Source of the DNA: CAYUJH01 sp964394585
GTDB lineage: Bacteria > Bacteroidota > Bacteroidia > Cytophagales > Flammeovirgaceae
Direction: 5' to 3'
Length of the DNA: 46,907 nucleotides
Assembly (NCBI GenBank): GCA_964394585.1
Contig: CAYMYI010000021.1
Coordinates: 1-46,907 of the forward strand
The notes below the pieces were generated by a model, which was not told the origin of the DNA, did no database searches, and worked only from the letters and a program-made list of their open reading frames with translations. The position numbers and the translations under genes were made by a program. Below, in pieces: positions 35,179 to 44,560 of the stretch (position 1 is its first letter; the number at the start of each line of letters is the position of its first letter).

Positions 35179-36722
35179 ACGATATGGTTTATAGGGAAAA
35201 CACCTGTAGCTTGCTGCGCTTGCTGTAAGAAATCGCAGGCGGCAGCTTCAAACTCGGGTAAATCTTGGTAACCCCATACACACTGAGCCGCTTGCACATA
35301 GGGCAAAATGCTGGCTGCGTACGGATTGCCAAAAACATATAAAAGTACTTCTTTTTGACGGGTAATTTCTGAAAGAAACGAGACAAACCAACTAGGTAGT
35401 TCGAACTGATTCGCAGGCTTCACAGAGGGTACATACACACTTAGCAAAACTTGCTGATGGGGCTGTAGTTGCTCCATGAGAACAGGGAGTTCTGTAGGTT
35501 GGTTCAAAAGAAACTTTACTCGGGTAGTGGGGCAAAAGTGCGCTGAAAATTCCTGCTTAAAGCATTGAATAAAGAAGGTGTTTGCGCCCTTAAACTCAGA
35601 AACGGGTTGCCCGTGTAGTACAGTAATTGCCCGTTGCGCAATCTTTTTGCGTAGTGTGTGGTGTGTATTTGCTTGCGGAAGTAGAGGCGAGGGCACTGCT
35701 CGGTGAGCGACCACCTGTTGCCGTAGCTTTTCAAGCTGGGCAAAGCTGGCTGCTACCTGAGCTTCTTCGGCTTCGGCATCAATGCGCGCAATTCCTGCAG
35801 CAACTGCCTCAGAAAATGAAAGGATGTCGTTTCCGGCACGGAATGCCAGCCATGCCAGTTCAGCAGGTGTTCCCCATCCTTTCAGCGCATGCATGTTAAG
35901 GGCGTCGGTCATTACCGCGCCGGTGTAACCCAATTCTTTTTTTAAAAAATTAGTAGTGATTTCGCGGGATAGCGAAGCCGGCTGCCGATTACCCGAAAGT
36001 GCTGGCACTGCTAAATGCCCAGTCATGATACACTCGGCAAGAGGCAACAACGCTCGGAAAGGAGCAACTTCTTGGGCAAGCAGGGTAGCCCGCTCTTTTT
36101 CAAGGAGGGGCAAACCTATGTGCGAATCGACTGCCGTATCGCCATGCCCGGGGAAATGCTTCAAACAGCCCATGATGCCTTCGCTTTGCATCCCAGCATA
36201 ATAGGCATTGGCAAACTGGGCTACTTTTTCGGGGCGATCGCCCAGCGAGCGATAGCCGATTACCGGGTTTTTGGGGTTGAGATTCACATCGACCACCGGC
36301 GCTAAATTCATATGAATGCCTACCGCTCTCAGCTCTTGAGCGATGGCTTTACCTACTTCAAAAATCAGATGTTCGTCGTTGGTGGCGCTCAACGTAAGCG
36401 GATAGGGGAACGGCGGGTGTTGGGCAATACGCATTCCTAATCCCCACTCGGCATCGATACTCATGAGCAAAGGGAGCTCGCTTAACGCCTGGTAATGAGC
36501 AATTCGTTGGGCAAGGATTTCCACACTGTTTGCATATTGGGTAACCTGCTGCTTTCGGTCGAAATTGGTAACTACACTCTCGCGGCTGTAAAAGAAGGTA
36601 AGCCCTCCCACAGTCTGTTCCTGAATAAGTTGTTCGATGGCTGCCACACCCTCGTCGGAATCGTGGATGAATGCCGCTGGGAAAAATAATTGCCCAATTT
36701 TCTGTTTTCGCGTTAACTGCAT
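35175..36722 (-). CDS. nagZ: Beta-N-acetylglucosaminidase NagZ (GH3)
   Basis: The 515-residue enzyme is a glycoside hydrolase family 3 member of the NagZ type. It has the loop KHFPGHGDTAVDSH (188-201), with the His193 and Asp195/His201 region typical of NagZ, and the nucleophile Asp273 in MTDALNMHAL. NagZ removes GlcNAc from GlcNAc-anhydroMurNAc. AnmK, encoded two genes downstream, then phosphorylates the released anhydroMurNAc. A C-terminal region of about 190 residues (320-515) extends beyond the catalytic barrel, as in larger GH3 enzymes. No signal peptide is evident, so a cytoplasmic enzyme is likely. It is the first gene of the operon. Confidence 0.9.
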   Translation of the reverse strand: MQLTRKQKIGQLFFPAAFIHDSDEGVAAIEQLIQEQTVGGLTFFYSRESVVTNFDRKQQVTQYANSVEILAQRIAHYQALSELPLLMSIDAEWGLGMRIAQHPPFPYPLTLSATNDEHLIFEVGKAIAQELRAVGIHMNLAPVVDVNLNPKNPVIGYRSLGDRPEKVAQFANAYYAGMQSEGIMGCLKHFPGHGDTAVDSHIGLPLLEKERATLLAQEVAPFRALLPLAECIMTGHLAVPALSGNRQPASLSREITTNFLKKELGYTGAVMTDALNMHALKGWGTPAELAWLAFRAGNDILSFSEAVAAGIARIDAEAEEAQVAASFAQLEKLRQQVVAHRAVPSPLLPQANTHHTLRKKIAQRAITVLHGQPVSEFKGANTFFIQCFKQEFSAHFCPTTRVKFLLNQPTELPVLMEQLQPHQQVLLSVYVPSVKPANQFELPSWFVSFLSEITRQKEVLLYVFGNPYAASILPYVQAAQCVWGYQDLPEFEAAACDFLQQAQQATGVFPINHIV

Positions 36723-36908
36723 ATCTTAAAATCTGCCAATGCTTAGAAGGCTAAAGGTTTTTCTTGATACGTTTCTTTTTTGTGGTCAGAAACGAAACTA
36801 CTGTATAATGAACAGAAAAACGGCACATGGCTCAGAAACAGAGAAAAATCTTTTTCTTAACAACTTGTAGGAGAGATAGGAGGGCTTTCAGGAAAAGAAA
36901 TAAAAAAA

Positions 36909-36931
36909 CGTCGGCTCATTGCAAACCGACG
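36909..36931 (-). terminator. Terminator after the small membrane protein gene
   Basis: CGTCGG (36909-36914) pairs with CCGACG (36926-36931) around an 11-nt loop. In minus-strand reading it is followed by seven T from the A-tract at 36902-36908. It lies 30 nt after the stop codon of the gene ending at 36962 and separates it from nagZ. Confidence 0.75.
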
Positions 36932-36961
36932 CTTTTTCGTCATACATTCAATCAAATAAAC

Positions 36962-37429
36962 TTATTGCACACTATTGTTTACAATTTGCATATTTACCGT
37001 TTGCACTGCCAACTGAGCCTCATCCCGATTACACTTTACATTAATGCTGATTTTTCGGTCTTTCTTAGCATTGGCAATAAACTCAACATAATCGTTCAAG
37101 CGAACCGGTTTGAACAAAAACGGAAGCGCGTGAAACAACTCGCCTCGTTGGAAGCGCACTTTTTGGAAGTTTTCTAACGAGAAAGTATGCGTTCGGTTAA
37201 ATGGGCGATAGTAGATAATTTTTACAGCATCGTCGTATACAAAAATTCGGCAAAAGTCTGGGTTAGAAGCTAGGTAGATTACTACCGAAACCAAACCATA
37301 AAATGCCGCACCAGTTAAATGCATTCCGAGTGCCCAAAATACCAGAGTTACGGTAATGGGCAGGAACATCCACCCGTATAAACCACGAGGAATGCCTGTT
37401 TTGTATAGCAGTTTAGTTGACTTTTCCAT
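36962..37429 (-). CDS. Small membrane protein with PH-like cytoplasmic domain (unknown)
   Basis: The 155-residue protein has two close membrane helices (about 19-40 and 42-57) followed by a beta-rich domain, RIFVYDDAVKIIYYRPFNRTHTFSLENFQKVRF. This helix-pair plus beta layout resembles small bacterial PH-like or DUF membrane proteins. No motif assigns a function. It is read toward nagZ but separated from it by a terminator, so it probably forms its own unit. Confidence 0.65.
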   Translation of the reverse strand: MEKSTKLLYKTGIPRGLYGWMFLPITVTLVFWALGMHLTGAAFYGLVSVVIYLASNPDFCRIFVYDDAVKIIYYRPFNRTHTFSLENFQKVRFQRGELFHALPFLFKPVRLNDYVEFIANAKKDRKISINVKCNRDEAQLAVQTVNMQIVNNSVQ

Positions 37430-37531
37430 AGCACTTTTACAACGTTGATTTCCTTATTTGTTAGCAAGATTGATGACAGCTTTCTCCTATTTTTACCACT
37501 TTTTCGATGAATCCACCCATTTTATCGGTAA

Positions 37532-38632
37532 ATGAAACACAAACACCTAACTGCCATTGCGCTTACCACGAGCTACCTACTGCTCAACCTCACGATGCTT
37601 CTGTGGGAAGGAGTGTGGCATAGCGTGGATACTTCGCGCTACCTCAATCAATCGGACATTTTGCTAAAGGGGCAGGAAGATCCCATAGCTTACTATTACA
37701 TCACCTACATTCTTTTTCTAGCGATTTGCCAAAAATTGATGATAGGATGGCAAGGGGTAGCCTTGCTACAGATTCTCTGTTCCACTGCAGCATTTTGGGG
37801 GGTGTATCGTATGTTACAACCTTACATAGGCTCTTGGGCTTTGCTCCCTCTATTGTGGTGGATTTTGTTTTATAACCTTTGGAAGTGGAATACTACGCTG
37901 ATGACCGAATCGCTTTACCTCTCTTTGAGCGTAGGCTGGGGGTATGCCTTGTTACATGGGCGGCAATCGTACAAAATGCAGGTAGCTTCATGGCTATTTA
38001 GCGTTGTTTTGGCAGGATTGCGCCCCAACGGCTGGGGCATTTTTGGCATCCAATTACTGTGGCAGTTACAGCCCTACTTGCTTCGTAGCCGACAACAACG
38101 AATTGGGAGTCTGCTAATTGCAATGGTATGTTTAGGGGGCGTACTCCTTGTGCCCTTTACACGCCAAATGATTGCCCAACAGAGCTTCGTACATTGGCAA
38201 TATGGTACACTTGTGTGGGGCTATTGGCAATGGCATTGGGTACCGAACTGGGCGGGTATCTCACAGCAGAGTGTGTTTGCCATTTGGGAAGTAGGACGCC
38301 TCGCGGCAATGCGGCTCATCCTAGAGTTATCGGGCATCCGCCCTTATTTTTCCATGTGGCATAACATTGCTGTAGGGGTGTTTATGGTAACTATCCACGG
38401 GAGTGCCATCGCTACCCTTTTCCAGAAACGGTGGCACCCTTTACAGCAGCTAGCCCTAGCGGTAACATGTGTGCAATGGGGCATCGTAGCCGCTACATTT
38501 GCCGATTGGGAAGGTAGATTTGCCTACCAAGTTATGCCGTTTACCTTCATATTGGCAGCATGGCAATGGGCAACGTTTGCCAGCAAGCAGTTACGCCAAA
38601 AACAGTTTATGCGAAAGGGGGTTTCATTCTAA
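37532..38632 (+). CDS. Polytopic membrane protein, GT-C glycosyltransferase-like
   Basis: The 366-residue protein has about 9 membrane segments and many Trp residues. Near the N-terminus, WHSVDTSRYLNQS places an acidic residue in the first periplasmic loop, as in GT-C glycosyltransferases. NTTLMTESLYLSLSVGW in the third membrane pair (about 130) is similar to segments in that superfamily. The fold-level assignment is tentative and no donor or acceptor is evident. It starts 102 nt downstream of the divergent small membrane protein gene. The next gene begins 35 nt after its stop. Confidence 0.6.
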   Translation: MKHKHLTAIALTTSYLLLNLTMLLWEGVWHSVDTSRYLNQSDILLKGQEDPIAYYYITYILFLAICQKLMIGWQGVALLQILCSTAAFWGVYRMLQPYIGSWALLPLLWWILFYNLWKWNTTLMTESLYLSLSVGWGYALLHGRQSYKMQVASWLFSVVLAGLRPNGWGIFGIQLLWQLQPYLLRSRQQRIGSLLIAMVCLGGVLLVPFTRQMIAQQSFVHWQYGTLVWGYWQWHWVPNWAGISQQSVFAIWEVGRLAAMRLILELSGIRPYFSMWHNIAVGVFMVTIHGSAIATLFQKRWHPLQQLALAVTCVQWGIVAATFADWEGRFAYQVMPFTFILAAWQWATFASKQLRQKQFMRKGVSF

Positions 38633-38667
38633 TAGTGCCAAACCCCACGTTTATTAATTACAAGTAC

Positions 38668-39810
38668 ATGAAAATTATTCGAAAATTTTTTAAAATGCTT
38701 ATGCTTTTTACTCTTTCAACCGTGCTTTTTGTAGCCATTGCTACTACCTTGTACTTCAACTTTGCGCCGCAATTAGGCGGCTCGCCTTCGGAAGATACGC
38801 GCCAACGTATGGAAGCCTTTCCCCACTACAAAGAAGGGACATTTCGCAATACAATCCCGACGCACATGAGTATGTCTGCCGGTAAAATGTTGCCGTTGCT
38901 TTGGCGCTCTTTAAAAGGAGAAGGGGCTATCTCGCCCGATAAACCCCTACAAGTTCACCCGTTTGTTCCTGAAGACACAGCAGCCCTACCTTCAGAAACG
39001 ATAGGCATTACTTGGTTTGGGCATTCAAGTATTTTATTGCAAATGGATAGCGCCACTTTCCTGATTGACCCTATTTTTAGCGAACGTGCTTCTATGTTTT
39101 CGTTTTTAGGACCTAAACGGTTTGATTTTTCCCATTACATGACGCCCGCACAATTACCCAAAGTAGATGCCGTCGTCATCTCGCACGACCACTACGACCA
39201 CCTCGACTACGAAACCATCCTTCAACTCAAAGAACGAGTGCACAAGTACTATGTGCCGTTAGGCGTAGCAGCACACTTGCAAGCCTGGGGCATCCCGCAA
39301 GAAGAAATTGTAGAAATGCAGTGGTGGGAAGAAACCTCGTTTTCCGAACATATTACCTTAGCTTGTACGCCCTCGCGGCATTTTTCGGGCAGAGGGCTCA
39401 GCAATCGAAATAGTACCTTGTGGGCTTCGTGGAGTTTCCTTGGGAAAAGCAAGCGTGTATTCTTTAGCGGCGACTCGGGCTACACTCCTGAATTTAAAAA
39501 AATAGGAGAGCGTTACGGTCCCTTCGATTTTGCGATGGTAGAATGCGGACAATACAACGAACAATGGCAGGTAATCCACATGATGCCTGAAGAAACTGCC
39601 CAAGCTGCTGCCGACGTACAAGCCCAGCTGATGATGCCCATCCATTGGGGTAAATTTCCCTTGGCATTTCACCCATGGTACGAATCGCCCGAGCGTATGA
39701 TCGCCCAAGCCAATAAATTAGGTGTAGGTTTCATGCTCCCCGAAATAGGAAGAACCTACCAACTGAACGCCGAAACCCCTACCTACCCTTGGTGGAACGC
39801 CTTTAAATAG
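38668..39810 (+). CDS. NAPE-PLD-like metallo-beta-lactamase-fold hydrolase
   Basis: From the ATG at 38668 the product is 380 residues; an in-frame ATG at 38560 lies inside the upstream gene and is rejected. One N-terminal membrane helix (about 8-30) suggests anchoring. The metal site SHDHYDHLD is at 172-180. Later ligands fit CTPSRHFSGRGLSNRNSTLWASW, FSGDSGYT and PIHWG. The SRHFSGRG...NSTLWASW block is the hallmark of N-acyl-phosphatidylethanolamine phospholipase D relatives, which cleave N-acylated phospholipids. The bacterial substrate is unproven. It probably shares a transcript with the upstream membrane protein. Confidence 0.85.
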   Translation: MKIIRKFFKMLMLFTLSTVLFVAIATTLYFNFAPQLGGSPSEDTRQRMEAFPHYKEGTFRNTIPTHMSMSAGKMLPLLWRSLKGEGAISPDKPLQVHPFVPEDTAALPSETIGITWFGHSSILLQMDSATFLIDPIFSERASMFSFLGPKRFDFSHYMTPAQLPKVDAVVISHDHYDHLDYETILQLKERVHKYYVPLGVAAHLQAWGIPQEEIVEMQWWEETSFSEHITLACTPSRHFSGRGLSNRNSTLWASWSFLGKSKRVFFSGDSGYTPEFKKIGERYGPFDFAMVECGQYNEQWQVIHMMPEETAQAAADVQAQLMMPIHWGKFPLAFHPWYESPERMIAQANKLGVGFMLPEIGRTYQLNAETPTYPWWNAFK

Positions 39811-40428
39811 CAGATAGATTTTTGGTTACTTGGTATTTTAGTAAACTGATAGTCAAGTATTTATTTGATATTTTTTTTGATTATTACTGAGCAATCCCCT
39901 TCCTCCGCATTTGAGAGCTAGTGTAATACGGATACTTGAGTTTTGTAGCAATTGAATTGCGGTCAAGTTAGTACTAAAGTTAATAGTTGATGCAAATACT
40001 AGAAAACATTCCCTCGCCGTCGTTGGGGGAAGCACCAAGCATGGTAAAAAAAATGCAAGAAACTTTGTAACGAAAAAATAAAAATGTATAAAAGTTACAT
40101 ATAACGAAACGATTGTTATTTTTATTTAAAATCGTTACGACTCACCCTGTGAAGCCCCACAGCGAATCTTAACATGTATTAGCGTGGAGGGTTTTCTTAA
40201 CTTCTATGGTAAAACGTTTTTCATCCATTTGATGCAAGCAAAAGTTAATACTTGCGCATTTTTTCAGGATGGTATTTCTATAAAATCGCTCATGCTGTTC
40301 TACAGCAGGGAACAAGCGTAGCGAAGCTGCCAATACCCATTTCTCTTTTTGCCTCTCCCCTACTGTTCGTAAAATTGTTGAGTATCTGTTAGTTTAGTAA
40401 AACTGACTTTAACTTTCTACCTTACCTT
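39811..40428. other. 618-nt AT-rich intergenic region
   Basis: Apart from a weak inverted repeat (AACGATT at 40108-40114, AATCGTT at 40130-40136), I see no open frame that looks coding, no tRNA and no strong terminator. It should contain the promoter of the dehydrogenase gene. The sequence TAACTTTC at 40409-40416 is one base off the Bacteroidota -7 consensus. Confidence 0.5.
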
Positions 40429-41355
40429 ATGAATGCAATACAATTTTCCGAGATTCGCCATTTTCTTGTGTTGGGCAGTGGAACGTTGGGGCTTCGCGTG
40501 GGGCTACAGGCTGCCCTCAGTGGCTTTGAAACTACCCTCTACGATATCGCTGAGAAGAACCTCGCACAAGCTAAGGCAACCCAAACAAACATTTTAGCCG
40601 ATTTGGTAAAGCGAAACCTCTATACAGAAACTCAAGCCGAAGCGGCTCAACTACGACTCCGTTTTACAACCGATGCCGCACTAGCTGCCCAAAACGCCGA
40701 CTTTGTGAACGAATCGGTTCCTGAAGATTTGCCGCTGAAGCAAAAAGTGTGGGCACAGTTTGGAGAATTATGTCCAGAACATACGGTATTTACCACCAAC
40801 ACCTCTACCCTACTCCCTTCGATGATGGCGGCGGACTCGGGCAGACCTGAGCGCTTTTGCGCCTTTCATTTTCACGATGTGTTTTATGCCAACGTGGTGG
40901 ATATTATGCCGCACCCTACTACGGCTGCCTGGGTAGTGGACTTACTTTATGAAATGAGTAATGCTTTACAACAAGTCCCAATTTTGGTAAAAAAAGAGAA
41001 CCATGGCTACGTGTTCAATGCGATGCTACTGAAGATTTTAGGAGCAGCCGGCGACCTCCTTGTAACCGATGTGGCTTCAGTAGAAGATATCGACCGCTCT
41101 TGGATGGTGAATTTTAAAGCTCCTATGGGACCCTTTGGCATTTTAGATACCATAGGGCTTGAGACGGCTTGGCATGTTACCCGCCAAATCGACCGCTCTT
41201 CTAGCCGGAAATTTGCTGAATTGCTCAAATCGTATATCGATCAGGGCAAATTAGGGGTGAAAACCGGAGAGGGTTTCTATAAATACCCGAAGCCTGCTTA
41301 CCGTGCTCCTCAATTTGTTCAAGCTAATGGTGTGAACACAAACTCCAACGAATGA
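40429..41355 (+). CDS. 3-hydroxyacyl-CoA dehydrogenase
   Basis: The 308-residue protein has the two-domain layout of the family. The NAD+ Rossmann loop is LVLGSGTLGLRVG (13-25) with glycines 16, 18 and 21. The substrate domain contains the FHFHDVFYANVVDIMPH segment, in which a conserved His-Phe acts with the catalytic His, and a C-terminal helical domain beginning near 190. It oxidises 3-hydroxyacyl-CoA (or a related beta-hydroxy acid) with NAD+. There is no fused enoyl-CoA hydratase, so it is the monofunctional type. A small membrane protein gene overlaps its end by 4 nt. The preferred chain length is unknown. Confidence 0.88.
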   Translation: MNAIQFSEIRHFLVLGSGTLGLRVGLQAALSGFETTLYDIAEKNLAQAKATQTNILADLVKRNLYTETQAEAAQLRLRFTTDAALAAQNADFVNESVPEDLPLKQKVWAQFGELCPEHTVFTTNTSTLLPSMMAADSGRPERFCAFHFHDVFYANVVDIMPHPTTAAWVVDLLYEMSNALQQVPILVKKENHGYVFNAMLLKILGAAGDLLVTDVASVEDIDRSWMVNFKAPMGPFGILDTIGLETAWHVTRQIDRSSSRKFAELLKSYIDQGKLGVKTGEGFYKYPKPAYRAPQFVQANGVNTNSNE

Positions 41356-41969
41356 ATCCTTCTTCTAAAACATCGGCAAAAGGTTGGCGCTTTCAAGGAA
41401 GCGTACAAGATTACCTCTCGTTTGGTTACATGTATTTGTTAGCTGTGGGGCTTATCCACGATATCGTATTTTACAAACACCTGGGGATTAACATTTTAAA
41501 GTATTCCAGCATTACCGATGTTCTCCTCAGTCCTTTGGTTTCTATTGTCGATAACCAAATCATCTTGGCTGTGATCGTCGGGCTTATGGTGGTGCTTATT
41601 CTCACCAAAACCCTCCTTGTTCGCTTAAAAAAATCGCAAGATCAGAAGGATGAACAATCAGGCAAAAAAACACCTGCTTATGCTGTTTTTCTTACTCAGA
41701 ACTTTGTGTTGATGGGCACGGCGATTTCTGTATTTTCAATGTACATTGGCTTAGGGCATGGAAAGGGAATGCGTACCGCTAAAGATTTATCGGCGGGCAG
41801 TTTCAAGATGCAGGAAATCTTGCATTTTGAGAAAGGACATACGCAGAAAGTCCACATTGTAGGGCAAAATAGCCTGTACGTTTTCTATGTGGAAGAAGGC
41901 AAGCAAGACCTCGCGATTTCTCCTATTGAGGGAACTATCCGGAAAATTGAGAAAAATACAACGCCATAG
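41352..41969 (+). CDS. Polytopic membrane protein of unknown function
   Basis: The 205-residue protein has four predicted membrane helices (about 22-38, 50-62, 70-88 and 115-130) and a C-terminal soluble domain of about 65 residues with small beta strands. Its ATG overlaps the last codons of the 3-hydroxyacyl-CoA dehydrogenase gene by 4 nt (ATGA), so the two are co-translated. No family is recognised. The end converges closely on the aspartyl protease gene, with 9 nt between the stops. Confidence 0.7.
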   Translation: MNPSSKTSAKGWRFQGSVQDYLSFGYMYLLAVGLIHDIVFYKHLGINILKYSSITDVLLSPLVSIVDNQIILAVIVGLMVVLILTKTLLVRLKKSQDQKDEQSGKKTPAYAVFLTQNFVLMGTAISVFSMYIGLGHGKGMRTAKDLSAGSFKMQEILHFEKGHTQKVHIVGQNSLYVFYVEEGKQDLAISPIEGTIRKIEKNTTP

Positions 41970-41978
41970 TAACCCACT

Positions 41979-43295
41979 TTATCGGTTGCTCGATTGCGCC
42001 TTGGGTATTTCTGAGAGGTCATCGCGAAGCACCACATCGGCTCGAAAGTATTCTCCATTTCGATGAATCGTTAGCCGTAGTTTTCGCCCGGCTCGGCTAT
42101 GAAACATTTTAATAATATCGCTCATGGAAAAATTACTCACACGCGTCCCGTTAATTGCCATAATCTGATCGCCCACCCGCAAGCCAACTTCCTCGCCTGG
42201 TGAGTTAGGACGGACTTCGGCAACTTGATAGACCGGCATACCGGGGAGAGGTGTCAAGATTTCAATGCCGCTCATGTTGTAAGTAAACGGCTTGCCATAA
42301 TCCGGATTCGGTTTTAAAATCAATTGATTGCCTTGGTAGTCAAAAATTACGCGGAAACGGCGCAACACATCGGCGCCTAAACTACCATTTCGATTCCCAA
42401 CATTAAGGGCATCTTTCACTGCGGCATTATCAGGGAAAGTAGTTACAGGCTGTTCGAGTGGATAATTCCCTAATACCAGCTCCCCTATGCGCCCAGTGTA
42501 TCCGTAAATATCGCCATTTAGCCCCATTCCTAGAAAGGAACGAAACGATTGGGCCGGCACTTCGAGCTTTGTGTGGGTATCGGTATATAACGATACCGCA
42601 TGGCTTGCGCCCAAATCGACCAGTAAGCGGATATCAAGCGGCTCGCCCTCAGGCGTTTTCATCGAGGCGGCAATGTAGGGCTTGCGCCGGATTACCTCTA
42701 GGGGGATGACCACCGCCTTGCCTTTGCGCACCCACCGCCGCTTTTTGCGTTCCATTTTTTTGCGATAATGCTTTGGATGGCGCAGTGCTAATTTTTGCCG
42801 GTGGTAGTTGATGTCTACAATAAAACTATTAAAGACTTCAAAGCCCATCAGCCCGTTGACTTGCCTGCCCAGACTTTCGGATAGTTGAAAAATATTTTCG
42901 AGGGGGACAATCAAATCGTGAAAGTTACCGTAAATGCCGGGCATGCGCACCTCGTTGCCATATGAGTGCAATGCCTCAATGGGGTTTCCTTGCCCTAAGC
43001 CAAATAAATCAATTTTGCGAGAGTATTGCAGCGTGAGCACGCTATTCACTCCTAAATCGGTTAAAAGGGTATGGGTAACGCCGGTATCCAAGATAAAGCG
43101 CAGCGTGTCCGAATCGTTAATCATTACCGGAATAATGATTAGGTTGTGGGCAATTTCAAAGGGAACATACGCCGATTTACGCCGTTTGTGTTTAATCCCT
43201 AGCTCACGGTATTCCATTTGTTGTGCATAGGTGGGTTCCCAAAGCAAAAGCTCACAGAAGAGTAGCAACACAAGGGAAATAGTCTGTTTTTTCAT
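41979..43295 (-). CDS. Retropepsin-like aspartyl protease with C-terminal PDZ domain, secreted
   Basis: The 438-residue protein has a signal peptide (about 1-24). Two retropepsin-type half domains follow: the first has FILDTGVTHTLL with Asp70, and the second has LLVDLGASHAVS with Asp227. Both catalytic aspartates are present, although the second motif reads DLG and not DTG. A basic segment KKMERKKRRWVRKGK (about 179-193) separates the halves. A PDZ domain spans about 345-425 (VRPNSPGEEVGLRVGDQIMAINGTRV). Such proteins are common in Bacteroidota, with unknown substrates. It is divergent from mltG. Confidence 0.87.
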   Translation of the reverse strand: MKKQTISLVLLLFCELLLWEPTYAQQMEYRELGIKHKRRKSAYVPFEIAHNLIIIPVMINDSDTLRFILDTGVTHTLLTDLGVNSVLTLQYSRKIDLFGLGQGNPIEALHSYGNEVRMPGIYGNFHDLIVPLENIFQLSESLGRQVNGLMGFEVFNSFIVDINYHRQKLALRHPKHYRKKMERKKRRWVRKGKAVVIPLEVIRRKPYIAASMKTPEGEPLDIRLLVDLGASHAVSLYTDTHTKLEVPAQSFRSFLGMGLNGDIYGYTGRIGELVLGNYPLEQPVTTFPDNAAVKDALNVGNRNGSLGADVLRRFRVIFDYQGNQLILKPNPDYGKPFTYNMSGIEILTPLPGMPVYQVAEVRPNSPGEEVGLRVGDQIMAINGTRVSNFSMSDIIKMFHSRAGRKLRLTIHRNGEYFRADVVLRDDLSEIPKAQSSNR

Positions 43296-43504
43296 AGCAT
43301 ATTGGCTTAGGCGTGTAAGAATACCCCTCGATTATAAAAGAGCATCTTTTTTAAATTACAAACTTTTAGTCAGAACGGTTTACGCAAGTGCACTTTATTT
43401 ACATAGGGTTTCAATTGCTTTTGCGTTCAGTAGTTTCACCGAGTATTTTTGACATCGATAAGGCGACTGCCCACTTCATTACCTTCAGAACTCGATGCCC
43501 ACTT

Positions 43505-44560
43505 ATGAAAAAACGAAATATCTATATTGGTTTGTTTGCCGGTGCATGCGTATTAGTTATTATGGCAACCTTTTATGCCTATCAGCTCTTTTACACCCCC
43601 AATGTATTAGTAGATAGAGAGGAAAAAGGAGTGGTATATATTCCGGAAAATGCAACGGTTTTCCAAGTGCTCGACTCACTTCAAAAAATGAACTATGTAG
43701 AAGAGGTAGTCCCCTTCATGTTTGTTTCTCGCTTGTTGAAATACCACGACAACGTAAAACCAGGTCGATATGTGTTAGAACCCAACATGACCAACCTAGC
43801 GGCTATCCGCTTACTTCGTTCGGGTAATCAAGCCCCCATCAATCTCACCTTTAACAATGTAAGGCTCAAGCAAGAACTTGCCGATCGGCTCTGCACGTAT
43901 GTACAAGCTGACCCCGTAGCCTTCGATTCCTTAGTAAATAATCCTGCATTTTGCGCCGAACTAGGCTTTGATACTACTACCATCGTCTGCATGTTCTTAC
44001 CCAATACCTACCAAGTTTTTTGGAATACCAACGCAGAAGCACTCCTTCGCCGGATGAAGAAAGAGTATGACCGATTTTGGAACGATGAACGCCGCGCCCT
44101 CGCCGATGAAATAGGACTTACCCCCATTCAGGTATCTATCTTGGCATCCATTGTAGAAGCCGAAACAAAACTCAACGACGAAAAACCTACCGTAGCAGGT
44201 GTGTACATCAACCGACTGAACCGCAATATGGCACTCGAAGCCGACCCCACCGTAGTGTTTGCCGTTGGCGATTTTACCTTGCGCCGTGTGCTCGACGAGC
44301 ACCTTGCCACCGATTCTCCCTATAACACTTACAAATACACAGGGCTACCTCCCGGGCCTATCAACATTCCTGAGATTAGTTCTATTGAAGCCGTGTTAAA
44401 CTACGAGCGCCACAAATACCTTTACTTCTGTGCAAAAGAAGACTTTTCGGGCTATCATGTATTTGCAAAAACCTACCGAGAGCACATCAACAACGCAAAC
44501 CGATACCGACGCGCCCTTTCAATCCGGCTACGGAAAGAACGCCAACAACAAGCAAAGTAA
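43505..44560 (+). CDS. mltG: Endolytic peptidoglycan transglycosylase MltG
   Basis: From the ATG at 43505 the product has 351 residues; the upstream extension from 43388 lacks family sequence and is rejected. An N-terminal membrane helix (about 7-27) is followed by a LysM-like subdomain and the YceG catalytic domain. The catalytic glutamate is Glu218 in SILASIVEAET, followed by the conserved VAGVYINRL, MALEADPTV and GLPPGPINIPEISSIEAVL. MltG cleaves nascent glycan strands and is thought to set their length. The next membrane protein gene overlaps it by 1 nt (TAATG). Confidence 0.95.
   Translation: MKKRNIYIGLFAGACVLVIMATFYAYQLFYTPNVLVDREEKGVVYIPENATVFQVLDSLQKMNYVEEVVPFMFVSRLLKYHDNVKPGRYVLEPNMTNLAAIRLLRSGNQAPINLTFNNVRLKQELADRLCTYVQADPVAFDSLVNNPAFCAELGFDTTTIVCMFLPNTYQVFWNTNAEALLRRMKKEYDRFWNDERRALADEIGLTPIQVSILASIVEAETKLNDEKPTVAGVYINRLNRNMALEADPTVVFAVGDFTLRRVLDEHLATDSPYNTYKYTGLPPGPINIPEISSIEAVLNYERHKYLYFCAKEDFSGYHVFAKTYREHINNANRYRRALSIRLRKERQQQAK

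Noticed and set aside
39853..40038. 61-codon minus-strand frame in the intergenic region before the dehydrogenase
   Set aside because: No signal peptide, no family pattern and low-complexity composition; treated as chance.
40108..40136. Inverted repeat AACGATT/AATCGTT as terminator or operator
   Set aside because: Only a 7-bp AT-rich stem in AT-rich DNA, too weak to call.
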